Positions 25,627-35,280 of a DNA stretch of 64,000 nucleotides are shown here, piece after piece. Source of the stretch: Prevotella sp. (GTDB lineage Bacteria > Bacteroidota > Bacteroidia > Bacteroidales > Bacteroidaceae); NCBI GenBank assembly GCA_017428055.1, contig JAFRRN010000062.1:1-64000 (forward strand), read 5' to 3'. The notes below the pieces were generated by a model. That model had not been told where the DNA came from and ran no database searches. It saw nothing but the letters and a program-made list of their open reading frames with translations. Every line of letters starts with the position of its first letter. Position 1 is the stretch's first letter. Both the position numbers and the translations under genes were made by a program.

Positions 25627-28593
25627 TTATTTTACAATGAGTTTTTTACCGTTGGCGATGTAAATACCCTTCGTCGGATGATCTACCCGACGTCCCTGTA
25701 GGTCATGGAAGGGGTCTGCGCTTGTTTTGGAATCGTCGATGGATTGGATGCCGGTAGTTTCATCAACGAAGAATCCACAATACTCATGAGCATTAGCCAC
25801 ACGATCCTCAACGGACAGATAGACGCGGCCAGCACCGAGCAATCCGCCTGTCCACCTGTAGAAACCTATACCTTTGCTCCTGTCAGCTAAAACGTAGATG
25901 GTGGTATTGCCCTTGACACCAGATGTCGTATCATCGCTTATGAGGAGCTTGTTGCCATCTGGCTTTGCAACATTTGTGGTTCTCGTCAAGGTGTATTGTC
26001 CTGGATTACCATGTAGCAGATATGGCTCTCCTCCCTTGAGTTCACTTACGGCTTCAAGTTTTGCCTTGCTTTGAGTTTCTTCAGCCTGCACGTCTTTCAC
26101 GATATATGCTTTAATGTTGTCGTCCTCGTCGGAGGGCAGGGTCACATCATAGGCACTTACGATGGTAGCCCACATGGTCTCGCCAATCGTAATGCTGTAT
26201 TCATCGGCCTGTACCAGACGATATAGACGGGGCAAGGTTGCCTTGTCGGATTCCGGCTCGAAGCCTCCGAACGATGTTGACATTGTGCCCTTCTCATAGC
26301 GGATGACGTTTTTGGCTGTGACAGTCTTGCCGTCTTTCTCGCGGTCGGCAAAGTTGAACTGTATCTTTACGCTGTCATTCTTTTCTGCCAGGAAGGTAAA
26401 CGACACCAGACAGCTGTCGCTGACGGCTTCGCGTGTTCCCGTCTTCAAGCTGGCTCCGCTGCTGCCCATGCCGGGTATCATGCTGGAGCTGCCGTTATCG
26501 TTATCGGAAACGTAGAGATAGGTCATTATGTAGTCGGCTGTCCTACCCGTCTGTAGCAGTCGGTTGTCGTCGGCCTGCTCCAGCGTCAATATAAGGGCAT
26601 CATCGGGCACCTCGGTTATCTTGCCGTCGTCATCGATGGTGATATCGCTGGCATTACCGCCGCCTCCGAACATCGATGCCATCGGGTTGCTGCTGTCGCT
26701 GCCGCTGTTGGAACCTGCCTTTCTGTTGAGCACCTTTGACTTGTCGCCTATCGTAGCCACGATGAGCAGCTTGTCATCAGGCTTCAACTGGCTGGCATCT
26801 GTCACTAACTCATAGTTACCTACCATTGTACCTGAAGGCAGCACTTTCCGGTCTCTCACATCAAGGTTGAACTTACGCTTCATCTTAATGGTGTCTCCGG
26901 CTTGGAGTAGAACGGGGGCGTTGACCGTCACCGTAATGATGCCAGACTTCTTGGGAGTCAGCAGACTGTCGGCACCATCAACCACCCAACTGGCTACATC
27001 AGTATCGCTCAATTTTATCGAGGTTTTGGGCAGCGTGTTGTCCGCTGCGTTCGTGTTTGTAACCAGCTCACCGCCAAACAAATCGGTGATGCTGAAGAGC
27101 TCGTCAGTTTGTTTCGTCTGACCAAAGTACAGGGTGATGTCCTCGGTGATAAGGTTGCGCTTGTGCTCACTCATATAGTTGACACGTGGCATCTTAGCCG
27201 TTTTCTCCTTGTTGCCACCACCAAACATCGACATCATGTCGTTGTTTTCAGAATAATCTAACGGACCATACACCGTCACCCAGTCGCCTACGCTGAGAGA
27301 GTCTGCGGTAATGTCAACCAGCACGTTATCCAACAACACGCCACGGCCATTGATGACGGACAGCGAGTCGCGGTTGACACCATTGTCGCTGATGGCGTAG
27401 GTCACGGTGCCTGGCTCCTGTTCGCCCATGAACATGCTCAGCATCGAACTCATGTCAAAGCCTCCCATGTCCATGCCTTCCATCATTCCCGACATCATAG
27501 ACATCATGTCTTCCATACCTTCCATACCCGCCATGACTCCGCCGACGCTCGACACGATGCCCTTGACGAAGTAGCCGACACCATTGGCAGTCTCTTCTTC
27601 ATGACCTTCTGCCTTGGCATAGGCTATGGCCTCAGCGACAGAGAAAGGATGATTCCGCCCACCAGCAGCCTCGCTGTCATCGATTCGCAGGATATACGAT
27701 GTCAGGTAATCGTCGTAGGCTTCTGTTGCTGCAACTTGGGCGTAGATGCGCACCGTGCCGCGCTTCTTGGGTGTCACGACACCTGTTGTTGCATTTACTT
27801 CGGCTAACTCCGTATTACCGCTATAATAGGTAATTGAACCAGCTCCCGCTTCATCTACTGTTGCCACGGGCGACTCAAAATCATTAGGATTCTGGACATC
27901 GGCCTCATAGTCATGGCCAGGGAAATATAGTGTGGGATCGGGCAATGTGGTCTCTACCTTCTTGAAGAAAGCCATCTTCGTGGCGGCGATTTCTTTGTTG
28001 ACATAAGTATCCCCCGTCTCGGTATTTACAGAATCCGCCATCAATTCCCATGTACTGCCGCCCATCATAGACTGTATGCCGCTGGCAACCTTCAGACCGA
28101 CGTGGTAGTCTTTGAATTCGTCTGGTCCCGTTTCTACATGTTCCATGAACAGCAGACTTTTGTCCATTTCAAACTTTCTTTTCCATGCATCGTTGCTGCT
28201 GACATAGCCAATGCGAAGGTTTTGGTCAGAATTGAACAGATGATGTCCTTTGCTCGCTGTCTTGAACGCATACTTGCCGTCCGTGCGGTCAGCCGTCCAT
28301 ACGATGGTGTCGCCAACTTCGCTGGTGATGCGGTCCAACTCTTCCTTAAGCGTCACCTTCAAGGCAGGAGGTGAAGCCTTACTTACCGTGTTTTCTCCTT
28401 CATACTCAGGATTATTACGCATAGCATTGGCAGTGGTCATATCGACAATGACCACTACATCGTTCGTTTGAAGTGTACTGGGGTCTTGCACTTGCTTCCA
28501 TTTTGTGAATGTTGTTTGTGCTGTAGCACTTTCCATCCCTGCCATCAACAAGCATGGCAGAAGTAATAATCTAAAAAAACAAATCCTTCTCAT
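25627..28593 (-). CDS. Methionine-rich secreted protein with DUF6359-like domain and C-terminal sorting-like tail
   Basis: A 988-residue secreted protein; the signal peptide ends A-T-A before Gln. Residues about 225-300 look like a bacterial Ig-like (Big-2-type) domain (G-V-V-T-P-K-K-R-G-T-V). From about 315, H-P-F-S-V-A-E-A-I-A-Y-A and V-G-Y-F-V-K-G-I-V-S opens a DUF6359-like OB domain. Within it, residues about 352-392 contain 15 Met in 40 positions, and shorter Met/Gly-rich patches follow (M-M-S-M-F-G-G-G near 450, M-A-S-M-F-G-G-G-G near 640). The C-terminus is D-L-Q-G-R-R-V ending G-K-K-L-I-V-K, a tail shared in style with two other proteins of the window. Met-rich patches can bind Cu(I) or Ag(I), but that is only a hypothesis here. 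Confidence 0.75.
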   Translation of the reverse strand: MRRICFFRLLLLPCLLMAGMESATAQTTFTKWKQVQDPSTLQTNDVVVIVDMTTANAMRNNPEYEGENTVSKASPPALKVTLKEELDRITSEVGDTIVWTADRTDGKYAFKTASKGHHLFNSDQNLRIGYVSSNDAWKRKFEMDKSLLFMEHVETGPDEFKDYHVGLKVASGIQSMMGGSTWELMADSVNTETGDTYVNKEIAATKMAFFKKVETTLPDPTLYFPGHDYEADVQNPNDFESPVATVDEAGAGSITYYSGNTELAEVNATTGVVTPKKRGTVRIYAQVAATEAYDDYLTSYILRIDDSEAAGGRNHPFSVAEAIAYAKAEGHEEETANGVGYFVKGIVSSVGGVMAGMEGMEDMMSMMSGMMEGMDMGGFDMSSMLSMFMGEQEPGTVTYAISDNGVNRDSLSVINGRGVLLDNVLVDITADSLSVGDWVTVYGPLDYSENNDMMSMFGGGNKEKTAKMPRVNYMSEHKRNLITEDITLYFGQTKQTDELFSITDLFGGELVTNTNAADNTLPKTSIKLSDTDVASWVVDGADSLLTPKKSGIITVTVNAPVLLQAGDTIKMKRKFNLDVRDRKVLPSGTMVGNYELVTDASQLKPDDKLLIVATIGDKSKVLNRKAGSNSGSDSSNPMASMFGGGGNASDITIDDDGKITEVPDDALILTLEQADDNRLLQTGRTADYIMTYLYVSDNDNGSSSMIPGMGSSGASLKTGTREAVSDSCLVSFTFLAEKNDSVKIQFNFADREKDGKTVTAKNVIRYEKGTMSTSFGGFEPESDKATLPRLYRLVQADEYSITIGETMWATIVSAYDVTLPSDEDDNIKAYIVKDVQAEETQSKAKLEAVSELKGGEPYLLHGNPGQYTLTRTTNVAKPDGNKLLISDDTTSGVKGNTTIYVLADRSKGIGFYRWTGGLLGAGRVYLSVEDRVANAHEYCGFFVDETTGIQSIDDSKTSADPFHDLQGRRVDHPTKGIYIANGKKLIVK

Positions 28594-28619
28594 GAGTTTT
28601 ATTGTTTTCGGTTTGTATA

Positions 28620-31600
28620 TTATGCTTTTATTTCTTCACTTGCAACTTCGGCGTGAGCCGCTTCTAACTTTCCACCCTGGTACTTCTCGTGCAGTTTCTG
28701 GAACACGATGAAGAAGGCGGGAACGACGAAGAGCAGGGCGATGGTGCCGACGGTCATACCGCCGATGACACCGAGGGCAAGGGCACGGTTGCCGTTGGCA
28801 CCGGCACCACCCGCGATGACGAGCGGTATCATGCCGATAATCATCGTGGCCACTGTCATCAGGATGGGGCGCAGACGCTCTTGACAGGCGGCGAATGCCG
28901 CGTCGCGGATGCTCATGCCTTGGGCACGGCGCTCGCTGGCGAACTCAGTAATCAGGATGGCCGTCTTCGAGAGCAGTCCTATCAGCATGATGACACCTGT
29001 CTGCAGATAGATGTTGTTGTCCATGCCCGGCAGGTGAACCAGTGAGCCGAGATAGGCGAAGATGAAGGCACCCATCAATCCGAAGGGTACGGAGAACAAC
29101 ACTGCCCACGGCGTGAACCAAGAATTATAGAGCGAGGCCAGGATGAGATAGATGAGGATGACACATATTATATATATAAGGGCGGTGGTGTTTGAGCCGG
29201 CCGCTTCCTCCACCTCGCGCGACATGGCACTGTACTCGTATGTGTAGCCTTTGGGCATCTCCTGCTCAAACACTTCTTTGATGATTTCGTGAACCTCACC
29301 CTCGCTGCTGCCGTTGGAGGCCATGATGTTACAGGTGATGCTCTGGAACAGGTTGAAATGCTCGATGTTCGACGGACCGACAATCTCCTTCAGCGAGACG
29401 AACTCGGCGAGCGGAGCCATCTTTCCGCCCTTCACCTTGACGAAGATGTTGTTCAGCGACGACGGGTCGAGACGGTATTCAGGCGAGGCGGCAGCCATGA
29501 TGCGGTAGACCTTACCGAACTGGTTGAAATTGCCGATGTACGAACCGCCGCAGAAGGAGCCGAGCGTGCTGAGCACCGTCTTGGGCGACACGCCGGCACG
29601 GTCGCATTGGGTGGCATCGACTTCAACTTGATACTTTGGGTAACGCTCTGAGTAAGACGACATGGCCATACTGATTTCTGGTCGTTCCGACAGTTTGTTC
29701 AGGAAATTCTGGGTATGCTTGGCAAACTCCGATAGGTTGCCGTCAGAGGGATCCTGCACCACGAGGCTCACGCTGTTGCTCGAACCGTAACCCGGCACCT
29801 GCGGCAACTGGAAGGGCAGCACCTGCACGTTCTTGATGTCCTTGCAGGCAAAGTAGATACGACCGATGACAAGGTCAATGAGATGATTCATGCCGGGGCG
29901 GTCGTCCCAGTGTTTTAGGCGGACAACGAGCGTGGCAAAGTTGGAGCCATTGCCCGAAATCAGGCCGTAGCCGCAGGCCGTGGCGAAACTCTCCAGTTCG
30001 GGGATCTCCTTCACCTTTGCCTCCACTTGCTTCGTCAGCTCTTGTGTCTGCTTCAGCGTATAGCCCTCCGGCGCACGAATCTCAGCAAGGAATACACCCT
30101 GGTCTTCCTGCGGCACGAGACCCGAAGGCAGGTTCTTCATGAAGAACATGAGCAGCACGACGGCGACCGCCAACAAGCTCCATGCCAAGACGGGACGCTT
30201 GATGAATTTCTGCACGCTCTTGCTATACTTGCGGAAGATGGCGTTGTAACTGGCGGTATAAGCCTTCTTCGTGTAATAGGTCAGCGTATTCTTCTTGTCT
30301 CCCTTCTCCGACATTTTCAGCATGATGGCGCAGAGTGCGGGACAGAGCGTCAGGGCAGACACGCACGACAGGCCGACCGACGAGGCGATGGTCACGCCAA
30401 ACTGGGTGAAGAACGTACCCGACGTGCCACCCATGAAGGTCACAGGGATAAACACGGCCATAAATACCAAGGTACACGAGATGACGGCTACCGACACCTC
30501 GCTCATGGCTTGACGGGTGGCTTCGCGGGCGTCGCTGATGCCGCCCTCCATCTTCGCCATGACCGCCTCGACCACCACGATGGCATCATCCACCACCGTA
30601 CCGATGGCCAGCACGAGCGCGAACAGCGTCAGGATATTCAATGAGAATCCTGCCAGCGCAACGATGGCAAACGTACCCAACAGCGACACGATGATAGATA
30701 TCGAAGGAATGATTGTTGCCTTGATGTTCTGCAGGAAGAAGAAGACCACGAGAATCACCAGGATAATGGCGATGATGAGCGTCTCGACCACGTTGTGGAT
30801 GGCCGCAAAGAGGAAGTCGTCGGAAGTCTGCAGGGTGACGAACTCCAGTCCTGCGGGCATCGTTGGCTTCATGTCCTCACACATCTTCGTGATGCGGGCA
30901 TTCACTTCCGTCGCATTGGCTTCCGGTGCCTGGAACACCATGAGCAGCGTACCGGGCTGGCCGTTGATGTTCGACAGGAAGCTGTAGCTCTGGGCTCCTA
31001 TCTCCACCTCGGCCACATCGCCTAAGTGCAGCAGATGGCCGCCATCGCTCGTCTTCAAGACGATGTCGTTAAACTCCTCGACGGTCTTCAGCGTACCCTT
31101 GTACTCCATCGAGTATTGGTACTTGTTCTCCGACTGCTCGCCTAAGGAACCCGTCGAGGTAACGAAACTCTGGCCGCTGATGGCAGCGAAGACTTCGTTT
31201 GGCTCCAAGCCGTACTGGGCCATCACGTCGGGCTTCAGCCAGATGCGCAGGGCGTAGGTGTTGCCTAATGCCGTCACGTCGCCCACGCCGGTGATACGCA
31301 TCAGTCGCGGCTTGATGTTGATGTCCACGTAGTTCGAGATGAAGTCGTCGTCATACTTGCCGTCGGTACTTCTCACTGCAAGGATGCGCAGGATGTTGCT
31401 CTGTAGCTTCATCACTTGGACGCCCACCTTCGTTACGTCGGCGGGCAGCAAGGCCAAAGCCCTCGACACGCGGTTCTGCACGTTCACCGCCGCCATGTCG
31501 GGGTCGGTGCCCTGTTCGAAAAAGACCGAGATGCTCACATTGCCCGATGACGATGCCTTCGAGGTGATGTAGGTCATGCCGGGCACGCCGTTGATATTCT

Positions 31601-31802
31601 CCTCCAACGGCTGGATGACCGACTTCATGATCGTGTTCGCGTCGGCACCCGTATAGGTGGTTACCACCATCACCTGTGGTGGGGCAATGCTGGGATATTG
31701 TTCGATGGACAACGACTTCATGCAGATGAAGCCTACCATCGCAATGACAATCGAGATGGCACACGCCATCACGTAGCGGTTGATGAAAATATTGTTTTTC
31801 AT
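28620..31802 (-). CDS. RND efflux transporter, HAE1 type
   Basis: A 1060-residue inner-membrane, proton-driven multidrug exporter. Features include M-K-N-N-I-F-I-N-R-Y at the start, helix 1, Y-P-S-I-A-P-P-Q-V, the helix 4 pair G-T-V-V-D-D-A-I-V-V-V-E-A (proton relay Asp-Asp), porter domain repeats and E-F-A-S-E-R-R-A-Q-G before helix 11. Two homologous halves with twelve helices are visible. ATG 31802 was chosen over one 48 bases upstream, since the extra residues are polar and atypical. It follows the membrane-fusion protein by 68 bases and uses the OMF encoded further down the operon. The substrate range cannot be predicted; it is HAE1 rather than heavy-metal (HME) type. Confidence 0.93.
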   Translation of the reverse strand: MKNNIFINRYVMACAISIVIAMVGFICMKSLSIEQYPSIAPPQVMVVTTYTGADANTIMKSVIQPLEENINGVPGMTYITSKASSSGNVSISVFFEQGTDPDMAAVNVQNRVSRALALLPADVTKVGVQVMKLQSNILRILAVRSTDGKYDDDFISNYVDINIKPRLMRITGVGDVTALGNTYALRIWLKPDVMAQYGLEPNEVFAAISGQSFVTSTGSLGEQSENKYQYSMEYKGTLKTVEEFNDIVLKTSDGGHLLHLGDVAEVEIGAQSYSFLSNINGQPGTLLMVFQAPEANATEVNARITKMCEDMKPTMPAGLEFVTLQTSDDFLFAAIHNVVETLIIAIILVILVVFFFLQNIKATIIPSISIIVSLLGTFAIVALAGFSLNILTLFALVLAIGTVVDDAIVVVEAVMAKMEGGISDAREATRQAMSEVSVAVISCTLVFMAVFIPVTFMGGTSGTFFTQFGVTIASSVGLSCVSALTLCPALCAIMLKMSEKGDKKNTLTYYTKKAYTASYNAIFRKYSKSVQKFIKRPVLAWSLLAVAVVLLMFFMKNLPSGLVPQEDQGVFLAEIRAPEGYTLKQTQELTKQVEAKVKEIPELESFATACGYGLISGNGSNFATLVVRLKHWDDRPGMNHLIDLVIGRIYFACKDIKNVQVLPFQLPQVPGYGSSNSVSLVVQDPSDGNLSEFAKHTQNFLNKLSERPEISMAMSSYSERYPKYQVEVDATQCDRAGVSPKTVLSTLGSFCGGSYIGNFNQFGKVYRIMAAASPEYRLDPSSLNNIFVKVKGGKMAPLAEFVSLKEIVGPSNIEHFNLFQSITCNIMASNGSSEGEVHEIIKEVFEQEMPKGYTYEYSAMSREVEEAAGSNTTALIYIICVILIYLILASLYNSWFTPWAVLFSVPFGLMGAFIFAYLGSLVHLPGMDNNIYLQTGVIMLIGLLSKTAILITEFASERRAQGMSIRDAAFAACQERLRPILMTVATMIIGMIPLVIAGGAGANGNRALALGVIGGMTVGTIALLFVVPAFFIVFQKLHEKYQGGKLEAAHAEVASEEIKA

Positions 31803-31870
31803 ATTTTCGGATTTTTCGTTCTTTTCGTTATTTCGATTTAACGTTATCACGCTATCACGCTATAACGAAA

Positions 31871-32995
31871 TTATTTATCTTCACTCTTCGGTTCCTCTGG
31901 AAACAGCACCTGCTGCCCTTCTTGTACGTTATTCGCTCCGATGGTCACGATCTTGTCGCCTACGTTGAGACCGCTGGTGACGATGAAATCCTTACCATTG
32001 CCGATGTCCACCGTTGTCACCTCGACGGCTGTTGCCGTGCTGTCGGCCTTCACCTTAAACACCTGCTGCTTGTCCTGAAGCTTCACCACAGCAACCTGAG
32101 GTATCACCATCACGTCCTTCTCGCTCATTGGCAATACCACTGTACCCTGGATGCCTGAGAACAAGTGGCCGTCAGGGTTGGGGAACGTTGCCTTTACGCC
32201 CAATGAACCGGTGGCAGCATCTACCACGCCGGTCAGACTGGTAACGCGCCCTTTGTGCGAATATTCCGTACCGTTTTTCATCACGAACGTCACTGGCGGC
32301 AGTTCGGCCATGTATCTGGCCTTATCAGCCTGAGTCGCACCAGACGAGACCGATTCTTCGATCAGTGCCTCCGTCACAGAGAACTCGGCGTCCATATTCG
32401 TATTGCCGCTCACCATCGTCAGCTGTGTTCCCGGCGACACCAGGTCGCCGTTGCGAACGGGAATCTCGCCGATGGCACCCGTCACGGGTGCCGTGATGGT
32501 GCAGAATCCGAGGTTCACCTTCGAGCGGTTCACTTGGGCACGGGCCTGGGCCACCGAGGCCTTGGCCTGCTTATAGGAGTTCTCAGAATTGCTGAGCATA
32601 TAACTGCTCACGATGTTCTTCTCAAACAGGTTCTTGTTCGACTCATACTCCAGCTTGGCACTGTTCTCCTGTGCCAGGGCTGCCTGCAGGTTGGCCTGTG
32701 CTGCCTCCAACTCCAACCGGGCGTTGCGGGAGTCGATGACGAAGAGCACCTGTCCCTTCTTCACCTGCTGACCCTCAGTCACGCAAATCTTCGTCAACTG
32801 GCCGCTCACCTGAGGTGTAATCGTCACATCCGACTTACCTTTCAGCTTGGCACTGAACTTCAACGGAACAGTGATGTCCTGTTTCTTCACTATCATCGTT
32901 TCGAACGATGACTTCGTTTCCTTGGGCATGTCGATTCCGCATGATGCTAATCCTGCGACTGCACTAAGCATCAATGCCCATTTAAAAGTCTTCAT
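31871..32995 (-). CDS. RND periplasmic adaptor lipoprotein (membrane fusion protein)
   Basis: A 374-residue adaptor that links the RND pump to the outer-membrane channel. A lipoprotein signal ends L-A-S-C near residue 19. Then come the beta-barrel/lipoyl parts (V-S-G-Q-L-T-K-I-C-V-T-E-G-Q-Q-V-K-K-G-Q), a helical hairpin of about 75 residues rich in Ala and Glu, the second lipoyl half (F-C-T-I-T-A-P-V-T-G-A-I-G-E) and the beta-barrel and membrane-proximal domains. The start at 32995 gives a cleaner signal than the ATG six bases upstream. It lies 31 bases after the Kef-type gene and 68 bases before the RND gene. Confidence 0.93.
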   Translation of the reverse strand: MKTFKWALMLSAVAGLASCGIDMPKETKSSFETMIVKKQDITVPLKFSAKLKGKSDVTITPQVSGQLTKICVTEGQQVKKGQVLFVIDSRNARLELEAAQANLQAALAQENSAKLEYESNKNLFEKNIVSSYMLSNSENSYKQAKASVAQARAQVNRSKVNLGFCTITAPVTGAIGEIPVRNGDLVSPGTQLTMVSGNTNMDAEFSVTEALIEESVSSGATQADKARYMAELPPVTFVMKNGTEYSHKGRVTSLTGVVDAATGSLGVKATFPNPDGHLFSGIQGTVVLPMSEKDVMVIPQVAVVKLQDKQQVFKVKADSTATAVEVTTVDIGNGKDFIVTSGLNVGDKIVTIGANNVQEGQQVLFPEEPKSEDK

Positions 32996-33026
32996 TACCA
33001 TTTTTAGTTTTTTTTATTGTTGATGA

Positions 33027-34757
33027 TTATTGTTGTTGTTCTATTTTTTCACGTGCACTCAGATTGTCAGTGAATTTCTGGGTCATCTCCTTGCTATACT
33101 TCTCCAAAAGAGATGAGAAGTAGATGATGAACAGGATGGCAACGAGGGCAAACATACCGAGCCAAGTGGACCCGGGAATAGCATAATCGACGAAGTAACT
33201 GACAAAGACTGCGGTGATGAGAATGCGCAGCACACCGTAGGCTGTCAGCCTGACACGCCAGCGTGAGCCGCTATCCCATAATTTGTTGACCTCTGGGCTG
33301 TCGGCACCTGCCCGTATCAGCATCCAAAGGAAGGGAGAGCATAAGATAAGGGCGATGAGAGCCGTCACGGGGTGAACCCATTTTGCTGATACCATGCCAG
33401 CAATGATCGGCTCGCCGTAATAGAGCATGATGGCCATGATGGCTATACAGAGTACGCTGTTAATCAACATGATGAAGATGAAACGCTTGAAGCAGCTGTT
33501 CCACATCTGCTGTAGCTCGCTGGGAACTTTCTCGTCGCTCTCATCCGTATTGCGCTCCAGCCTGGCAATCCACTTGGCTGGGAGAACCCGCGAAAGTGCG
33601 TTGTAGGCAGGCTCTGCCAGGCGAATCATGTAGGGCGTGGTGAACGTCGTGAAGACGGACACGGCCACGACGATGGGATAAAGGAAGTCGCCAGTGACAC
33701 CGAGTGATGTGCCGAGGGTGGCCAGGATGAAAGCGAACTCGCCAATCTGTGTCAGCGAGAACGAGCACTGCATGGAGGTCTTCAGCGACTGGCCTGAGAG
33801 CAGAAAGCCGCAGGTACTCAGGATGGTCTGACCCAGTATGACGGCTGCGATGATGCTGATGATGGGCACAATATACTCGATGATGAGTGCCACATCGACC
33901 ATCATGCCAACTGACACGAAGAAGATGGCACCGAAGAGGTTCTTGACCGGGGCAACCAAATGCTCTATTTCCTCTGCCTCGACGGTCTCTGCCAGGATGC
34001 TGCCCATGACGAAGGCGCCGAAGGCTGCGGAGAAGCCCGCCTCGGAGGCCGCCACTACCATGCCGAAGCAGAGGGCGAGCGAAATGATGAGCAGGGTCTC
34101 GTCGTTCATCAGCGGCTTCAACTTACGCAATGCCATGGGGATAAAATAAAGTCCTACGGTGAACCAGAGCACGAGATAAAGGCCCAGCGTCAGGATGGCA
34201 TTGAGCATTTGAGAGCCTTCAAACTCCTTGCTGACGGCCATGGTGGAGAGCATCACCATGAGTACGATGGCTAAGATATCCTCAATGATTAACACACTGA
34301 GCACGAGGCCGGCAAAGCGCTTCTGGCGAAGCCCCATGTCGTCGAAGGCCTTGAAAATGATGGTTGTCGATGACATGGCGAGCATGCCGCCCAGGAAAAT
34401 GCAGTCCATATCGCTCCATCCGAAGAGTTCGCCCGTGCATGCACCGACGTACATCATGGCCAAGATGATGGCCAAAGCGGCAATGATAGGCGCAGCACCC
34501 ATCTTCAGTATTTTCTTGAATGAGAATTCCAGGCCAAGTGCGAAGAGCAGGAATATCACACCTATTTCACTCCACACGTGTACGCCGTGCATGTCTGTCA
34601 CGCTGGGCATATAGGGCATATTTGGCGAGGCGAGGAATCCCGCGACGATATAACCAAGCACGATAGGTTGTTTTAGACTCTTGAAAAAGAGCGTCATGAC
34701 ACCTGCGCAAATCAAGATGAGCGCAAGGTCGGCAATCAATGGTTCAAGATGTGACAT
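33027..34757 (-). CDS. Kef-type cation/proton antiporter (CPA2)
   Basis: A 576-residue polytopic protein with about 13 hydrophobic segments. P-I-V-L-G-Y-I-V-A-G and F-L-L-F-A-L-G-L-E-F-S of the CPA2 family are present near the N-terminus. L-S-V-L-I-I-E-D-I-L-A-I lies in the ion-binding helix. S-L-T-Q-I-G-E-F-A-F-I-L-A and the later F-F-V-S-V-G-M-M-V-D complete the core. The usual C-terminal TrkA-N/RCK nucleotide-binding domain of KefB is missing; the last 190 residues instead form four more hydrophobic segments and a short charged tail. It exchanges K+ or Na+ for protons. As the first full-length gene of the efflux operon, it may balance the proton load of the RND pump (inference). Confidence 0.88.
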   Translation of the reverse strand: MSHLEPLIADLALILICAGVMTLFFKSLKQPIVLGYIVAGFLASPNMPYMPSVTDMHGVHVWSEIGVIFLLFALGLEFSFKKILKMGAAPIIAALAIILAMMYVGACTGELFGWSDMDCIFLGGMLAMSSTTIIFKAFDDMGLRQKRFAGLVLSVLIIEDILAIVLMVMLSTMAVSKEFEGSQMLNAILTLGLYLVLWFTVGLYFIPMALRKLKPLMNDETLLIISLALCFGMVVAASEAGFSAAFGAFVMGSILAETVEAEEIEHLVAPVKNLFGAIFFVSVGMMVDVALIIEYIVPIISIIAAVILGQTILSTCGFLLSGQSLKTSMQCSFSLTQIGEFAFILATLGTSLGVTGDFLYPIVVAVSVFTTFTTPYMIRLAEPAYNALSRVLPAKWIARLERNTDESDEKVPSELQQMWNSCFKRFIFIMLINSVLCIAIMAIMLYYGEPIIAGMVSAKWVHPVTALIALILCSPFLWMLIRAGADSPEVNKLWDSGSRWRVRLTAYGVLRILITAVFVSYFVDYAIPGSTWLGMFALVAILFIIYFSSLLEKYSKEMTQKFTDNLSAREKIEQQQ

Positions 34758-34808
34758 AAGATGTTTAATTATTGATGCTTTTGAAAAATGTTCATGTTTC
34801 GCAAGTTC

Positions 34809-34985
34809 CTAACTTGCCAGTTTTAACTGATAAATGTTGAAGAAATGACCAAGTTTGTCCGACCGATTCACGAGCAGGTCGAGGATTTGTCCATCGTCGA
34901 TATGGAAGCACTCTGTGCTTTCGCGGACAATCTTGAGTGTCATATACCAGATTCTCTCAATGAGAGTAAGATCCACTCTATTCAT
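34809..34985 (-). CDS. Small leader ORF, 58 residues
   Basis: ATG 34983-34985 opens a frame M-N-R-V-D-L-T-L-I-E-R-I-W-Y-M-T-L-K-I-V ending Y-Q-L-K-L-A-S. The open frame begins 54 bases further upstream without a start. The composition is protein-like (amphipathic helix, few rare residues). It lies between the strong minus-strand promoter at 35055-35085 and the Kef gene, so it is transcribed in the operon leader. It could be a small regulatory protein, a translated leader or a remnant of a larger gene. I do not recognise a family. Confidence 0.4.
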   Translation of the reverse strand: MNRVDLTLIERIWYMTLKIVRESTECFHIDDGQILDLLVNRSDKLGHFFNIYQLKLAS

Positions 34986-35054
34986 GGCTGCATCCTTGAA
35001 GAGTCTGCTTACTCTGTTATAACCATAATAAAAACACTTTTAAGTTTCCGATTG

Positions 35055-35085
35055 CAAATGTAACGATTATTTCTTAATTCCCAAA
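35055..35085 (-). promoter_or_regulatory. Promoter of the efflux operon
   Basis: On the minus strand TTTG (35085-35082), 19 bases, then TACATTTG (35062-35055): a full consensus match. The leader to the Kef start is about 290 bases and includes the 58-residue ORF. Confidence 0.75.
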
Positions 35086-35280
35086 GAAAGACAAAAACAA
35101 AATTAATCATACAGAGAATAGTGTGTGTAAAAGGTGAACATTGAGATAATCCACAAAGTATGTGTAAAAGCATGGGATTACTACACCAAGAACCCGATAT
35201 TTGGTGATTCCGAACCACATGAATTGGCGTGAATAGCTTGGCGAAGGATTTGTTTACCCTTTGTGGAGGTGCCATAAACA

